A DNA stretch of 38,993 nucleotides. Origin: JALOPX01 sp041309605. GTDB lineage: Bacteria > Krumholzibacteriota > Krumholzibacteriia > Krumholzibacteriales > Krumholzibacteriaceae. Positions 30,217-38,672 of the stretch are shown here, piece by piece. Every line of letters begins with the position of its first letter. Position 1 is the stretch's first letter. The notes below the pieces were generated by a model. The model was not told the DNA's origin. It did not search any database and saw only the letters and a list, made by a program, of their open reading frames with translations. A program made the translations under genes and the position numbers. The stretch is from positions 1-38,993 of the forward strand of contig JBFYZH010000019.1 in assembly GCA_041309605.1 (NCBI GenBank). The letters are read 5' to 3'.

Positions 30217-32274
30217 TTATTCCACTATCGTCGGAGTAACGAAAATGACCAGTTCCGTCTTCTTGTCCGTTTTGGATTTAGAAGAGAAAAGCCTTCCAAG
30301 GAATGGGACATCCTTCAGGAACGGAACGCCGCGTATGACGTAGGTATCCGATTTCTTTATAAGTCCGCCGATCACCGCGGTCTCCCCGTCGTTCACTATG
30401 ACCCTCGTATCCGCTTCGGCGGTCGATATGATCACTCCGCCCTGGGCGGTCGACTCGGACTGCAGTTCGCTGACTTCGGGGTGAAGATCGAGCGTGATCG
30501 TGCGGTCGGCATTCACGTGAGGGATGACCCTCAGCATGATGCCGATCTTAGTGAGTTCCGTCACGGGATTGCCTGCCTCGTCGGCGACGATGAGAGGTAT
30601 CTCCTTGCCGACCAATATGCTGGCTTCCCTGTTGTCGACCGTCGTAATCCTCGGGTTCGAGATGATGTTCGCCTTGTTGCTCTTCTCGAGCATCTGAAGC
30701 ATCGCATTCAACTCGCCCCATGAGCGGACCATCCCGTATTTCAGCGTCCCGATCGAAGAGGATACCGACCCGTCGACCTCAACGCTTCCGACGCCGCCGA
30801 ACCCGGCTTTGTGCAGGTTCATGATGCCCCAGTTTATACCGAGTTCCTGCGAGGCCTCCACGTCGACCTCGACGAGCTTGGCGTTGATGTCGACCTGGAA
30901 GGTCCTCTTGTCGAGAGATAAAACCATCTCGGAGATTTTCTCGACGTTTCTTTCTATGTCGCGCACGATCAGCGAGTTGCTGCCCTCGTCCACGTCGATC
31001 GTGGCGCGCTGCGACGTGAGCATGTTCTCCAGAGCCGTTTTCAGTTCCTTCGCGTTGGAATTATTGATCAATATTATACGGGTTACCAGGGGCTCGAGCT
31101 CTTCCTTCTTCTTTTCGGCGGTCTGGACGTCCAGTTCCTCCTTGAGGAGGGTGTTGAGCTCGGCCACCCTGATCATCCCATACTCTTCCCTGTAACCGAA
31201 CCCGTGAGCCTTGAGGATGATATCCATCGCTTCCTGCCAGGGGCAGTCCTTGATGTGCACATCGATCTCACCCTTGACGTCCCTTCCGGCCACGATGTTG
31301 ACGCCGGCGAAATCGGCGATCGTCCTGAGCACGGTCTTTATATCGGCTCCCTGCGCGTCGAGAGTGAATTTGCGCGAACCCATCGCAGCTCCTCCGCCGC
31401 CGGCGGGGGCTCCCCTGACGTACGATTCCGGCCAGGAGGCGTTCGCCGCGGAGGCCGCGGCCGGCGCCTTATAGGCGGACGCGGTTTCCTGCTGAAGAGA
31501 CGCGAAGCGATCCACATCGTCGGTGTTCACCTGCGCGTCATGCTGCAGCCACGGGGAATCGGATTCCGCCTGTTCCACCTGGTATGTCTGCTTAATCTGC
31601 TCTTTCTGCGCCGCCTGATCCGGCTGGTCCTTCTCCACGGGCTGTTTCATCTGCGCTGATGCATCCTGCGGCTCCGTCCTTGCAGCGAAGGCGGTATCCG
31701 ATACCGGCTGCTGTTTGTTCGCGGCGGGGCTGATCATCGGAAGCACCGAACCCATAGAGGCGACCGAGATCGACCTCAGCATTTCAGTGGCTTTGGCGGG
31801 GTCGGTTTCCAGGGAGGCGGCTACCGGGACCACCGGTTCCGAACCGGCTTTCGAGTCAAGGATTTCCGCCTTCGAGGCGCCCGTCAGTTCGACGACATGG
31901 ATATTTCCCTCGTCGAACATGCGGTAATCGACCTGCTGTTTCAGGTCCACGACGATCCGGCTTATAAAGACGGGGTCGGTCTGGTACTGGCTCGAACGGA
32001 CCCTGTTGACAAGGGCGTTCTGCGATCCGTTGTCGATCCCCGACAGATCGTATTTCGCGCCGACGCAATCGATGACGATCCTGTCAGGCTCGCTCATCCT
32101 GAAAGCCTTGAACTCGATATCGCCGGCCTTGCTGATTTCGATCCTCACTTTCCCGTCCGACGGGACCACCCTGAGACCGTTTATTTCGCTGGCGACGTCT
32201 CCGGCGGAAAGGTTCAGGCAAGGCAGCAACAGGCCTGCGAGGGCGACCAGAGCAAGTATTCGTATACTCTGCAT
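30217..32274 (-). CDS. pilQ: Type IV pilus secretin PilQ
   Basis: This 685-residue outer-membrane secretin is the channel through which the pilus passes. It has a signal peptide (1-24), one AMIN domain (about 30-130) that binds peptidoglycan, and a long Gln/Ala/Glu-rich linker (about 140-295). An STN/N0 domain follows (about 300-375: 'TLDAQGADIKTVLRTIADF'), then an N1 domain (about 395-470) and the secretin core (about 480-685: 'ISNPRITTVDNREASILVG', 'VIGGLIKKSD', 'VPFLKDVPFLGRLF'). Many PilQ proteins have two AMIN domains; only one is evident. AAGGAG lies six bases before the ATG. It ends the pilMNOPQ operon. Confidence 0.96.
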   Translation of the reverse strand: MQSIRILALVALAGLLLPCLNLSAGDVASEINGLRVVPSDGKVRIEISKAGDIEFKAFRMSEPDRIVIDCVGAKYDLSGIDNGSQNALVNRVRSSQYQTDPVFISRIVVDLKQQVDYRMFDEGNIHVVELTGASKAEILDSKAGSEPVVPVAASLETDPAKATEMLRSISVASMGSVLPMISPAANKQQPVSDTAFAARTEPQDASAQMKQPVEKDQPDQAAQKEQIKQTYQVEQAESDSPWLQHDAQVNTDDVDRFASLQQETASAYKAPAAASAANASWPESYVRGAPAGGGGAAMGSRKFTLDAQGADIKTVLRTIADFAGVNIVAGRDVKGEIDVHIKDCPWQEAMDIILKAHGFGYREEYGMIRVAELNTLLKEELDVQTAEKKKEELEPLVTRIILINNSNAKELKTALENMLTSQRATIDVDEGSNSLIVRDIERNVEKISEMVLSLDKRTFQVDINAKLVEVDVEASQELGINWGIMNLHKAGFGGVGSVEVDGSVSSSIGTLKYGMVRSWGELNAMLQMLEKSNKANIISNPRITTVDNREASILVGKEIPLIVADEAGNPVTELTKIGIMLRVIPHVNADRTITLDLHPEVSELQSESTAQGGVIISTAEADTRVIVNDGETAVIGGLIKKSDTYVIRGVPFLKDVPFLGRLFSSKSKTDKKTELVIFVTPTIVE

Positions 32275-32275
32275 C

Positions 32276-32830
32276 TTATTCTCCTTTTCCCTTATTGCCC
32301 TCCAGCCGGAGGGTTACACTATTCGTCTGTCCGAACATCGTCAATCTCGCCACAAGGGTCTGTTCACCGACCGAAACGATGCTTCCGTTCCGGACCGGGT
32401 CGCCGGCCTTGACGATATATCCAAACCCGTTCTTGTCTTCGAGCATCGCGTATTTATCCATCCCGCCGGAAAGCACCCCGACCAGCTTCACCGCATAGAT
32501 ATCGACCAGTTCAGCTTCGGTCTCCTCGAACTCGCCGACGATGAGGCTCTGGAAGGGATCCCTCCTGTTGAATGCCTTGTAATAGTAACTTTTTTCCCTC
32601 AGCCCGGTCTTATCGGTATTATTCGCCTCCCAGGAAGCCAGCGTGTCCATCGAATCCGTTTCCATCACGGCATCCGTCGTCTCCGCGATATCCGTTGTCT
32701 CCCGAGTATCCTTTGTCTCCTGGGCGTACGCCATGGAAGGCTGCAGAGTCACCGCGATGAAAGCTGCAACGAAAACAATACAGGCTGCGAGTTTCAAGAC
32801 TGATTTAAGATTTTTTGTCTGCGTTCTCAT
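32276..32830 (-). CDS. pilP: Type IV pilus assembly lipoprotein/periplasmic protein PilP
   Basis: This 184-residue protein has a signal or anchor (about 13-36), then a Thr/Glu-rich flexible linker (about 38-75). A small beta domain (about 85-184) follows, with 'NRRDPFQSLIVGEFEE', 'KLVGVLSGGMDKYAMLEDKN' and 'GFGYIVKAGDPVRNG', as in PilP, which links PilNO to the PilQ secretin. Most PilP proteins are lipoproteins; here no cysteine lies at the cleavage site ('SMAYAQE' instead), so it is probably a soluble or membrane-anchored variant. It overlaps pilO by 26 bases and ends one base before the pilQ start codon region. Confidence 0.88.
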   Translation of the reverse strand: MRTQTKNLKSVLKLAACIVFVAAFIAVTLQPSMAYAQETKDTRETTDIAETTDAVMETDSMDTLASWEANNTDKTGLREKSYYYKAFNRRDPFQSLIVGEFEETEAELVDIYAVKLVGVLSGGMDKYAMLEDKNGFGYIVKAGDPVRNGSIVSVGEQTLVARLTMFGQTNSVTLRLEGNKGKGE

Positions 32831-33428
32831 CGACTACTTCACCACCTTCCGAAAGCGTATAAGCTGTAATCGTCATCTCCGCCTGAATCGTGTAGTTTCT
32901 TCCGACCTTGTCTTCCGAATTGTTCTTGTCGTTGACCGGTTTTATCCGGAGCCCGTGCACGTTGAGTATCCTGTCCAGATTGGCCACTTTCGACAGGAAT
33001 ATCCCGACGTCATGATATTGTCCCTCGACGACGATCTTGACCGGGTTCTCGGTCACGAATTCCTTCCTGACGGGCTGCTGCGGCTGAAAAAGCTGGAACT
33101 CCACACCGGCCTGGTTTCCCGCCGTGGTCACCTTGCGAAGAAGCGTGGCCACCTCTTCCTCGTGGGGAAGGAGGCTCTGGGCCGCCACCCACTTGCCATG
33201 GAGCCTGTTGTATTCCTCCTCGAGCTTCGCCAGGTTCCCGACCGTCTGTCTCGCTTTCTCCAGTTCCGCGCTCATCTTTTCGTATTCCGTCCCGAGTGTC
33301 GAGATCTTGGCATTCTGGGGCTGGAAGAAGAAAGGCATGAACGCCGTGAAAAAATAGACATAGCCGAGGATAACAAGAAGTATCCCCACTATTATCGACT
33401 TCTGTACCTGAGGATCCTTGAAATCCAT
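32805..33428 (-). CDS. pilO: Type IV pilus inner-membrane protein PilO
   Basis: This 207-residue bitopic protein has one membrane helix (about 11-31), a coiled-coil (about 38-75: 'TLGTEYEKMSAELEKARQ') and a ferredoxin-like periplasmic domain (about 85-190: 'FVTENPVKIVVEGQYHDVG', 'LNVHGLRIKPV'). It pairs with PilN to form the alignment complex below PilP/PilQ. Its position between pilN and pilP confirms the call. It starts 18 bases after the pilN stop. Its end overlaps pilP. Confidence 0.93.
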   Translation of the reverse strand: MDFKDPQVQKSIIVGILLVILGYVYFFTAFMPFFFQPQNAKISTLGTEYEKMSAELEKARQTVGNLAKLEEEYNRLHGKWVAAQSLLPHEEEVATLLRKVTTAGNQAGVEFQLFQPQQPVRKEFVTENPVKIVVEGQYHDVGIFLSKVANLDRILNVHGLRIKPVNDKNNSEDKVGRNYTIQAEMTITAYTLSEGGEVVDENADKKS

Positions 33429-33446
33429 CTCTCTGACCTCGCTTCC

Positions 33447-34001
33447 CTACTGGGGCATTACGTTGGCGTTCAATGTGAATTTCATGACTTCCCTCTCGTC
33501 GATCTCGCCCTTTTCAGAGATCTTGAGATCGATCTGCGTGAATACGGGCGACGATTCGAGATTCGTGATCATGTCGGCGATCGTGTAATTCGAGAACGCG
33601 ATACCGTCTATCGTAAATGTGTTGGGGGAAAGCTCCGTGATATCCGTGAGCCAGCAGTTCACCGGAAGCTGGAACCCGATATCGTTGAGAAGCTTCACCC
33701 TGAAATATCTGTTCCGGTCGAGGCTCGTGATAAGAGCAAGCCTGCGGTCCACTTCCTCGCGTTCCTTGGTGATCTGCTTTATCTTCGCGAGCTGCGGAGC
33801 GAGTTTCTTGGACTCTTCCGTGGCCGTGGCTATCTTCTTCTCCAGTTCCCTCACCTTGTGGCTCTGGATCAGCGAAACGGAGAAAACCGAACCGAAGAAA
33901 ACGACGATGCCCGCCACAAGGTATATGGTCGACATATGGGGCAGATGAAGTTCACGTTTTTTGACCCTTTCCTCGGGTGGAAGCAGATTGATTCTTATCA
34001 T
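33447..34001 (-). CDS. pilN: Type IV pilus inner-membrane protein PilN
   Basis: This 184-residue bitopic protein begins 'MIRINLLPPEE', the N-terminal PilN motif that inserts into the groove of cytoplasmic PilM. One membrane helix (about 26-46), a coiled-coil (about 50-90) and a periplasmic domain (to 184) follow. It dimerises with PilO. The start ATG shares its A with the TAA stop of pilM (TAATG), so the two are translationally coupled. Confidence 0.95.
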   Translation of the reverse strand: MIRINLLPPEERVKKRELHLPHMSTIYLVAGIVVFFGSVFSVSLIQSHKVRELEKKIATATEESKKLAPQLAKIKQITKEREEVDRRLALITSLDRNRYFRVKLLNDIGFQLPVNCWLTDITELSPNTFTIDGIAFSNYTIADMITNLESSPVFTQIDLKISEKGEIDEREVMKFTLNANVMPQ

Positions 34002-35110
34002 TATTTCCCCGCCTTTCTCAAAGCGAGACCTATTCCGACGGTCAACAGCGGAGCAATTCTGTCGAGATTTTCTTCATGCTCGCCGAAGACCCCTTCCTCG
34101 AAGTCGATCCCGTCGAGAGGATTGTGGATCGTGAAGTCCACTCCGTGCTTCTCCGAGAGGATCTCCCTGAGGAACGGGATGTGCGCCCCGCCCCCGCTGA
34201 GAACGACCTCGTCAATTTTGTCGGCATCGCCCGCCGCCTTGAGGAACGAAATGCTCCTCTCGATCCCCAGAGAGAGGTCTTCGGAGCTTTTCTTCATTAT
34301 TTCCTTTATCTTCTTCTCGTCCATTTCCCCCATGTCGCCCGATATCACCTTCTGGGCCTCCTCGTAACCGATGCTCATCTGTTTCTGGAGGTTCTCGATG
34401 AATATCCTGGTGCCGACGCTGATGTCCCTGGTGAAATGGGGGCTGTTGCCCTGGATGATGTTTATGTTCGTCACATCGCTGCCGATGTTCACAAGACCTA
34501 TGACCTTTTCCTCGCCGCCGGCCCTTTCATCCGAATCCTGATCGGTGTTCACGGCCGCCATCTGCCCGCGGTTCGTCTCGAAACAGTTCTGAACGGCGAA
34601 CGAGTCGACGTCGATTATCCTCGGCGTGAGCTGGGCGTCCTTTATAAGGCTGGCGTGCGTGTTGACCATGTCCTTCTTCGCCGCGACGAGAAGGACTTCC
34701 ATCTGATTGGCTCCGATATCCTCCCTGAGTATCTGGAAATCGAGGCACACGTCGTCGATGTCGAAGGGAACGTGCTGTTCGGCTTCCCAGAATATCGCCT
34801 CCTGTGCGTCCTCGGGGGCCATCTTGTCCATGACGACCTTCTTGACTATCACCGCCCGGCCCGAAACCGCCGAAACCACCTCGGTCGAAGTGATTCCAGC
34901 CTGTTCCATGCACTCCCTGATGCCGTCGATGACAAGGTTGCGGTCCATGATCTCGCCCTCGACGATCGCCTCGGGGAGCAACCTGTTCATTCCAAAGTGC
35001 ACGATTCTGGGAACCTTCCCGGAATGATCGATCTCGATCATCTTGATAAGGCTCGAACCGATATCCAGTCCGACCGTCGTAGCCTTTTTCCTGAATGGTA
35101 AGGAGATCAT
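34001..35110 (-). CDS. pilM: Type IV pilus assembly ATPase-like protein PilM
   Basis: This 369-residue cytoplasmic, actin/FtsA-like protein binds ATP and the PilN tail. 'TTVGLDIGSSLIKMIEID' is the phosphate-1 motif, 'IGLVNIGSDVTNINII' the phosphate-2 region and 'VVLSGGGAHIPFLREIL' the adenosine motif. It is the first gene of pilMNOPQ. The 287-base gap upstream contains a near-consensus sigma-54 promoter (35240-35255), which fits the known sigma-54 control of pilin genes in several bacteria, though control of pilM by it would be less usual. Confidence 0.95.
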   Translation of the reverse strand: MISLPFRKKATTVGLDIGSSLIKMIEIDHSGKVPRIVHFGMNRLLPEAIVEGEIMDRNLVIDGIRECMEQAGITSTEVVSAVSGRAVIVKKVVMDKMAPEDAQEAIFWEAEQHVPFDIDDVCLDFQILREDIGANQMEVLLVAAKKDMVNTHASLIKDAQLTPRIIDVDSFAVQNCFETNRGQMAAVNTDQDSDERAGGEEKVIGLVNIGSDVTNINIIQGNSPHFTRDISVGTRIFIENLQKQMSIGYEEAQKVISGDMGEMDEKKIKEIMKKSSEDLSLGIERSISFLKAAGDADKIDEVVLSGGGAHIPFLREILSEKHGVDFTIHNPLDGIDFEEGVFGEHEENLDRIAPLLTVGIGLALRKAGK

Positions 35111-35239
35111 TCTCGCACCAACCTTTTTACAGCCTTGAAAAAAGTGTACAATCTTTTCCCACAGAGCCTGAAAAATCGTTCAATAAACAACCATGAATCG
35201 TTAAAAAATACGGCTTTTTTTCCTCGAAACCCCTAACAC

Positions 35240-35255
35240 GCAACAAATGTGCCAA
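35240..35255 (-). promoter_or_regulatory. Sigma-54 promoter of the pilMNOPQ operon
   Basis: TTGGCAC followed by ATTTG and TTGC gives the GG/GC elements with exact -24/-12 spacing, matching the core YTGGCAC-N5-TTGC consensus. Transcription would start near 35228, about 118 bases before pilM. An NtrC-family activator would be required; none is encoded in the window. Confidence 0.7.
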
Positions 35256-35292
35256 GAACCCGTGCCGGAGTCCCGCCATAACATCCGTATTT

Positions 35293-35304
35293 ACAATATA
35301 TTGT
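35293..35304. promoter_or_regulatory. 12-bp A/T-rich palindrome upstream of the sigma-54 promoter
   Basis: ACAATATATTGT is a perfect palindrome about 70 bases upstream of the predicted transcription start, a normal distance for an enhancer-binding site such as that of a PilR-type activator. No second copy is obvious, so this is tentative. Nearby GC-rich inverted repeats (35310-35340) may belong to the end of the prepilin peptidase transcript. Confidence 0.35.
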
Positions 35305-35397
35305 GCGCGCCGGCTGCAGCCGTTTCCCGCCGGCCGGCCTCCAATTGCACTGGCAGATGCAAACTGCCATCAACCGGCTCGTGTCAGGCGAAAAGGC

Positions 35398-36162
35398 TCA
35401 AAACCTGCCGAAATACCAGGCGAGTATCTGCGGTCCGAGCAGGATGCATACCCCCCCCGCGGGCGCCAGAAAGGAACCGAAAGCGACGGCGGTTTTTCCA
35501 CGTCCTCCTTTTCGCAGAAGATATACTCCGTAGAGCGAACCAAAGAAGGAGGCTATTATTATTACCGGAAGCACCAGGCTGACGCCCAGGAAGGCTCCGA
35601 TCATGGCCATCAGTTTCACGTCCCCGCCTCCCATTCCGTCGGTGCGCCTTATGGATCTGTAGACCGCGCCGGTAAGCCACAGGCCGCCCCCGCCCGCGAA
35701 CGCCCCCAGAGCCGAACTGAGCAGGGTGAGCTTCGGATTGAATACGCTCCACGCGATCCCCAGGACGATGAACGTAAGGCTTATCTCGTCGGGAATGATC
35801 CTGTGCCGCCAGTCAATGAACGTGATCGCAAGAAGCGCCATCAGGAAGGCGAACGCGAAGAGGGCGTCCACCCCGAAACCGAATCTTCGGACGGCGACAA
35901 TCGCCAGAATCATCCCGGTCAGTTCCACTGCGGGGTATCCGGCGCTTATACGCATCCCGCAACCGCGGCACCTGCCCCTGAGGAAAAGGTAACTGAAAAG
36001 CGGGATATTCTCGTACCAGGGGATCATTCGTTCGCAGCCGGGACAGGAGGAACGCGGTCTTACTACCGATTTGCCCAGCGGCAGCCTGTATATGACGACA
36101 TTGAGAAAACTACCCGTCATCAGCCCGAAAACAGCGGCGTAAAATACGGCGAGATGGTTCAA
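35398..36162 (-). CDS. pilD: Prepilin peptidase / N-methyltransferase
   Basis: This 254-residue inner-membrane aspartic protease cleaves and methylates type IV prepilins. The N-terminal methylase part has 'GLMTGSFLNVVIYRLP' and the zinc-binding pairs CPGC (40-43) and CRGC (65-68). The peptidase aspartates are Asp117 in 'FIDWRHRIIPDE' and Asp181 in 'GMGGGDVKL'. About seven membrane segments are visible. The start is TTG 36162, overlapping the upstream TPR gene's stop as TTGA, with AAGGA six or seven bases before it; the longer frame to 36312 reads through that gene. It lies just upstream of pilMNOPQ. Confidence 0.95.
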   Translation of the reverse strand: MNHLAVFYAAVFGLMTGSFLNVVIYRLPLGKSVVRPRSSCPGCERMIPWYENIPLFSYLFLRGRCRGCGMRISAGYPAVELTGMILAIVAVRRFGFGVDALFAFAFLMALLAITFIDWRHRIIPDEISLTFIVLGIAWSVFNPKLTLLSSALGAFAGGGGLWLTGAVYRSIRRTDGMGGGDVKLMAMIGAFLGVSLVLPVIIIASFFGSLYGVYLLRKGGRGKTAVAFGSFLAPAGGVCILLGPQILAWYFGRF

Positions 36163-36878
36163 TTCGGATCCTTTCGCAGCGGGCCGCCGCCGGTCACTTC
36201 GGTCGCGCCGGGCCCGTCCGCCCGGGAAGACCGGCTCTGAAGCTTTTGTATATAACGCTCCGCGAGTTCGCGGATATATTTGTCGTCCGAGTTGCTGGCA
36301 AGGTCCTTCCACAGGGCGATTCCAGATTCGAAGTCCCCGCCCCTGGCGGCCGCGTCGGCGGCGAACCGCGCCGCCCTTTCGTCGGCACCCGGCAGGGAGG
36401 CGGCTAGCAGGAAATATCTCTTCGCCTCCGCGTAGTTCCTGCCTCCGAGGTAATGAAGGAATCCCATCTCGTATGTCAGCCAGAAATCGCCGGGATTGTT
36501 TTTCAGCCCCTTTTCCATGAGCTTTACGCCCTCCTCGTACTCCCCGAGGTCCTCGGTTATGATCAGTGCGCCGAGCTTGTACGCCTCCCTGAACTTCGGA
36601 TCGAGGTCGGTGACCAGACCGGCAAGATGGGTGAAAAGATTTATTCCGTTCCGGGCCAGCATGTATCCGCCGTAATACTGGACGGCCTTGAACCAGAGCA
36701 GGTCGGAGACGAGATTCGAATATCCGAGCGAAACGGTCTTCATGAAAGCGCTCGAAGGAAGGTAGAGCACCTCCATATCGGTCTTCTCCAGGGCGAGCGT
36801 CTCGACGCTTCTTGCCGAAAAGACCAGCAGCGCCACAAGGACGGCGGCTGTCGCCAGACGTGGGATCGGCCCTTTCAA
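36159..36878 (-). CDS. TPR-like membrane-anchored protein
   Basis: This 239-residue protein has an N-terminal membrane segment (about 8-27) followed by a helical, TPR-like region. 'YGGYMLARNGINLFTHLAG' and 'LDPKFREAYKLGALIITEDLG' fit a first repeat pair, and 'YEEGVKLMEKGLKNNPGDF' and 'YAEAKRYFLLAASLPGADE' fit two more. TPR domains hold protein complexes together. It starts at TTG 36878 with GGGAGG six or seven bases upstream; a frame start at 36929 overlaps the permease gene. It sits between an ABC-2 transporter and pilD with tight coupling, so a role beside the transporter is likely. I do not know a named family. Confidence 0.78.
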   Translation of the reverse strand: MKGPIPRLATAAVLVALLVFSARSVETLALEKTDMEVLYLPSSAFMKTVSLGYSNLVSDLLWFKAVQYYGGYMLARNGINLFTHLAGLVTDLDPKFREAYKLGALIITEDLGEYEEGVKLMEKGLKNNPGDFWLTYEMGFLHYLGGRNYAEAKRYFLLAASLPGADERAARFAADAAARGGDFESGIALWKDLASNSDDKYIRELAERYIQKLQSRSSRADGPGATEVTGGGPLRKDPN

Positions 36879-36900
36879 CGCGAACCTCCCCGCCGTTCTC

Positions 36901-37674
36901 TCACGAGAATTCCCGGCGCCTGAATACAAGGCAGGCGAAATACAATACGACCCCGCAGTAGACTGCCGCGTACAGGGTCGCGAGCGCCACGTCGCCGCCG
37001 TTGAACCTCAGGTCGTGGACCGCCTCGTTGCGGAGGTTGAAGACCTTGATGTTGGGCAGGACGTAATAGAAGACCTCCGTCACGTACCTGACCGCAACCC
37101 CCCCGAATTTGGAGGCGAACGCCCTCAGGTCTCCGCTCAGCGTGCCGGCGACGAAGACGCATATCGTAAAGAAGGAAGTGAGAACCGGCGTGGTGAAGGT
37201 GCTGAAAAAGATCACGACCGCCGACATCACCGCCATCTCGAGCATCGAAAGGTACGCGGCCGAAAGAACGGGAAGATTGACGTCCCCCCTTCCCCAGAAT
37301 ATCATGACCACCATCACGGCCGTCATCGCCAGCATGAGAAGCCCGAGGGCCATCACCACGCCGGAGAACTTGCCCAGAAGATATTCCAGCCGGGAGACGG
37401 GCCTTGTGACAACCATGTAGACCGCTTTCTTCTCGATTTCCTTGTGGACGAGGCTGCTGCCGACGACCACCGTGGTGAGAACGCCGAGAAGCGAGATGCC
37501 GGCAAGACCGACATCGGTTATTATCTTGCCCTTCGCCGCCCCCACCGACAGCGGAGAGAGGACGAAGGCGCAGAGAACAAGCATCCCGGCATAGATCAGC
37601 ACTATGTAAAGCATCTTCTCGCGGATCGATTCCCTGAAGGTGTTGAGGGCTATTATCGATATCCTGCCCGTCAT
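36901..37674 (-). CDS. ABC-2 type transporter permease
   Basis: This 257-residue inner-membrane protein has six hydrophobic segments and the ABC-2 start 'IIALNTFRESIREKMLYIVLI'. The loop between segments 2 and 3 has 'LVHKEIEKKAVYMVVTRPVSR', typical of permeases related to NosY/GldF-like exporters. It overlaps the ATPase gene upstream as ATGA, forming one exporter with it. The substrate is unknown; candidates include lipids, glycans or peptides. In related bacteria a similar pair sits with a GldG-like protein, but none is here. Confidence 0.9.
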   Translation of the reverse strand: MTGRISIIALNTFRESIREKMLYIVLIYAGMLVLCAFVLSPLSVGAAKGKIITDVGLAGISLLGVLTTVVVGSSLVHKEIEKKAVYMVVTRPVSRLEYLLGKFSGVVMALGLLMLAMTAVMVVMIFWGRGDVNLPVLSAAYLSMLEMAVMSAVVIFFSTFTTPVLTSFFTICVFVAGTLSGDLRAFASKFGGVAVRYVTEVFYYVLPNIKVFNLRNEAVHDLRFNGGDVALATLYAAVYCGVVLYFACLVFRRREFS

Positions 37675-38672
37675 TTTTTCCCCTCCCGCATATGATTTCC
37701 GGCGGGGATTTCTTCCATCGGCCGCTCTCCGGCTTCTTTTCCACCCTCGCGGGTCCCCGCGATCTCGCCGATGAAAACGTCCTCTAGTGTCCGGTGCTGG
37801 TTGACTACCTTGAGGATCTCGGCCCCGTTGTTATAGAGATGCTGCACGACCGTGCGCACATATTCCTGTTTTTTCACCGTGATGAAGGCTTCGTCCCCCG
37901 TCATGCCGGCTCCATCGATATAGTCGGCAAGGGCCCTTATCGCCGTTTCGGCGCACCCCCTCGCGGTGATCTCGACCCTTCCCTCGCCGATGCGGAATAT
38001 CTCGTCGATGCTTACGTTTTTGACGACGACCCCGCCGCGCAGGATGCAGGCCCGGTCACAGAGCGATTCCATGTCGGGAAGGATGTGTGAGGAGAAGAAG
38101 ATCGTCCTGCCCTTTTTTCTCAGGTCGAGGAGGATATCCCTTACCATCTTGCGGCCCAGCGGATCGAGCCCCGAGAAGGGCTCGTCAAGAACGAGAAGAT
38201 CGGGATCGTGAAGAACGGCCTGCGCGAGACCCGCCCGCTGAAGCATCCCCTTCGAGAAACTCTTCAGTCTCTGGCCGGCGCTTCGTTCGAGACCGACAAG
38301 CGATATGACCTCTTCGCATTTTCCGGCGAGGAGTTTTCCCGACAGGCCGCTCATTCTCCCGCAGTAACCGAGGAACTCGCCGAGCGACAGGTGCGGGAAG
38401 AACCAGGGGTTCTCCGGCAGGTATCCGATCCTCGCAAGGGCCCCGCTCTCCCCGGCCTTTTTCCCGAGAATCGAGGCGCTCCCCGAATCGGGCCTTACAA
38501 GCCCGAGGATGATCTTTATCGTGGTGGTCTTCCCCGCTCCGTTCGAGCCGAGGAATCCGAGGATCTCCCCCTCGCGTGCGAAGAAGGAGACTCCGCGAAG
38601 GACCTCTCTTGCGCCCTTCGAAAGATCCCCCCTGAAGGTTTTCCTTATCCGGTCTATTACAAGAGCGTCCAT
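37671..38672 (-). CDS. ABC transporter ATP-binding protein (ABC-2 exporter)
   Basis: This 333-residue ATPase has Walker A 'GSNGAGKTTT', Q-loop region 'GYLPENPWFF', signature 'FSKGMLQRAGLAQA', Walker B 'LLVLDEPFSGLDPLG' and 'FFSSHILPDMESL' with the switch His. The C-terminal 100 residues (about 225-333) form the accessory domain seen in CcmA/NatA-like ATPases. The signature is FSKGM in place of LSGGQ, common in this group. The ATG at 38672 has AAGGA eight bases upstream; a TTG at 38690 is less likely. It is the first gene of the ATPase-permease-TPR-pilD run. Confidence 0.93.
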   Translation of the reverse strand: MDALVIDRIRKTFRGDLSKGAREVLRGVSFFAREGEILGFLGSNGAGKTTTIKIILGLVRPDSGSASILGKKAGESGALARIGYLPENPWFFPHLSLGEFLGYCGRMSGLSGKLLAGKCEEVISLVGLERSAGQRLKSFSKGMLQRAGLAQAVLHDPDLLVLDEPFSGLDPLGRKMVRDILLDLRKKGRTIFFSSHILPDMESLCDRACILRGGVVVKNVSIDEIFRIGEGRVEITARGCAETAIRALADYIDGAGMTGDEAFITVKKQEYVRTVVQHLYNNGAEILKVVNQHRTLEDVFIGEIAGTREGGKEAGERPMEEIPAGNHMREGKK

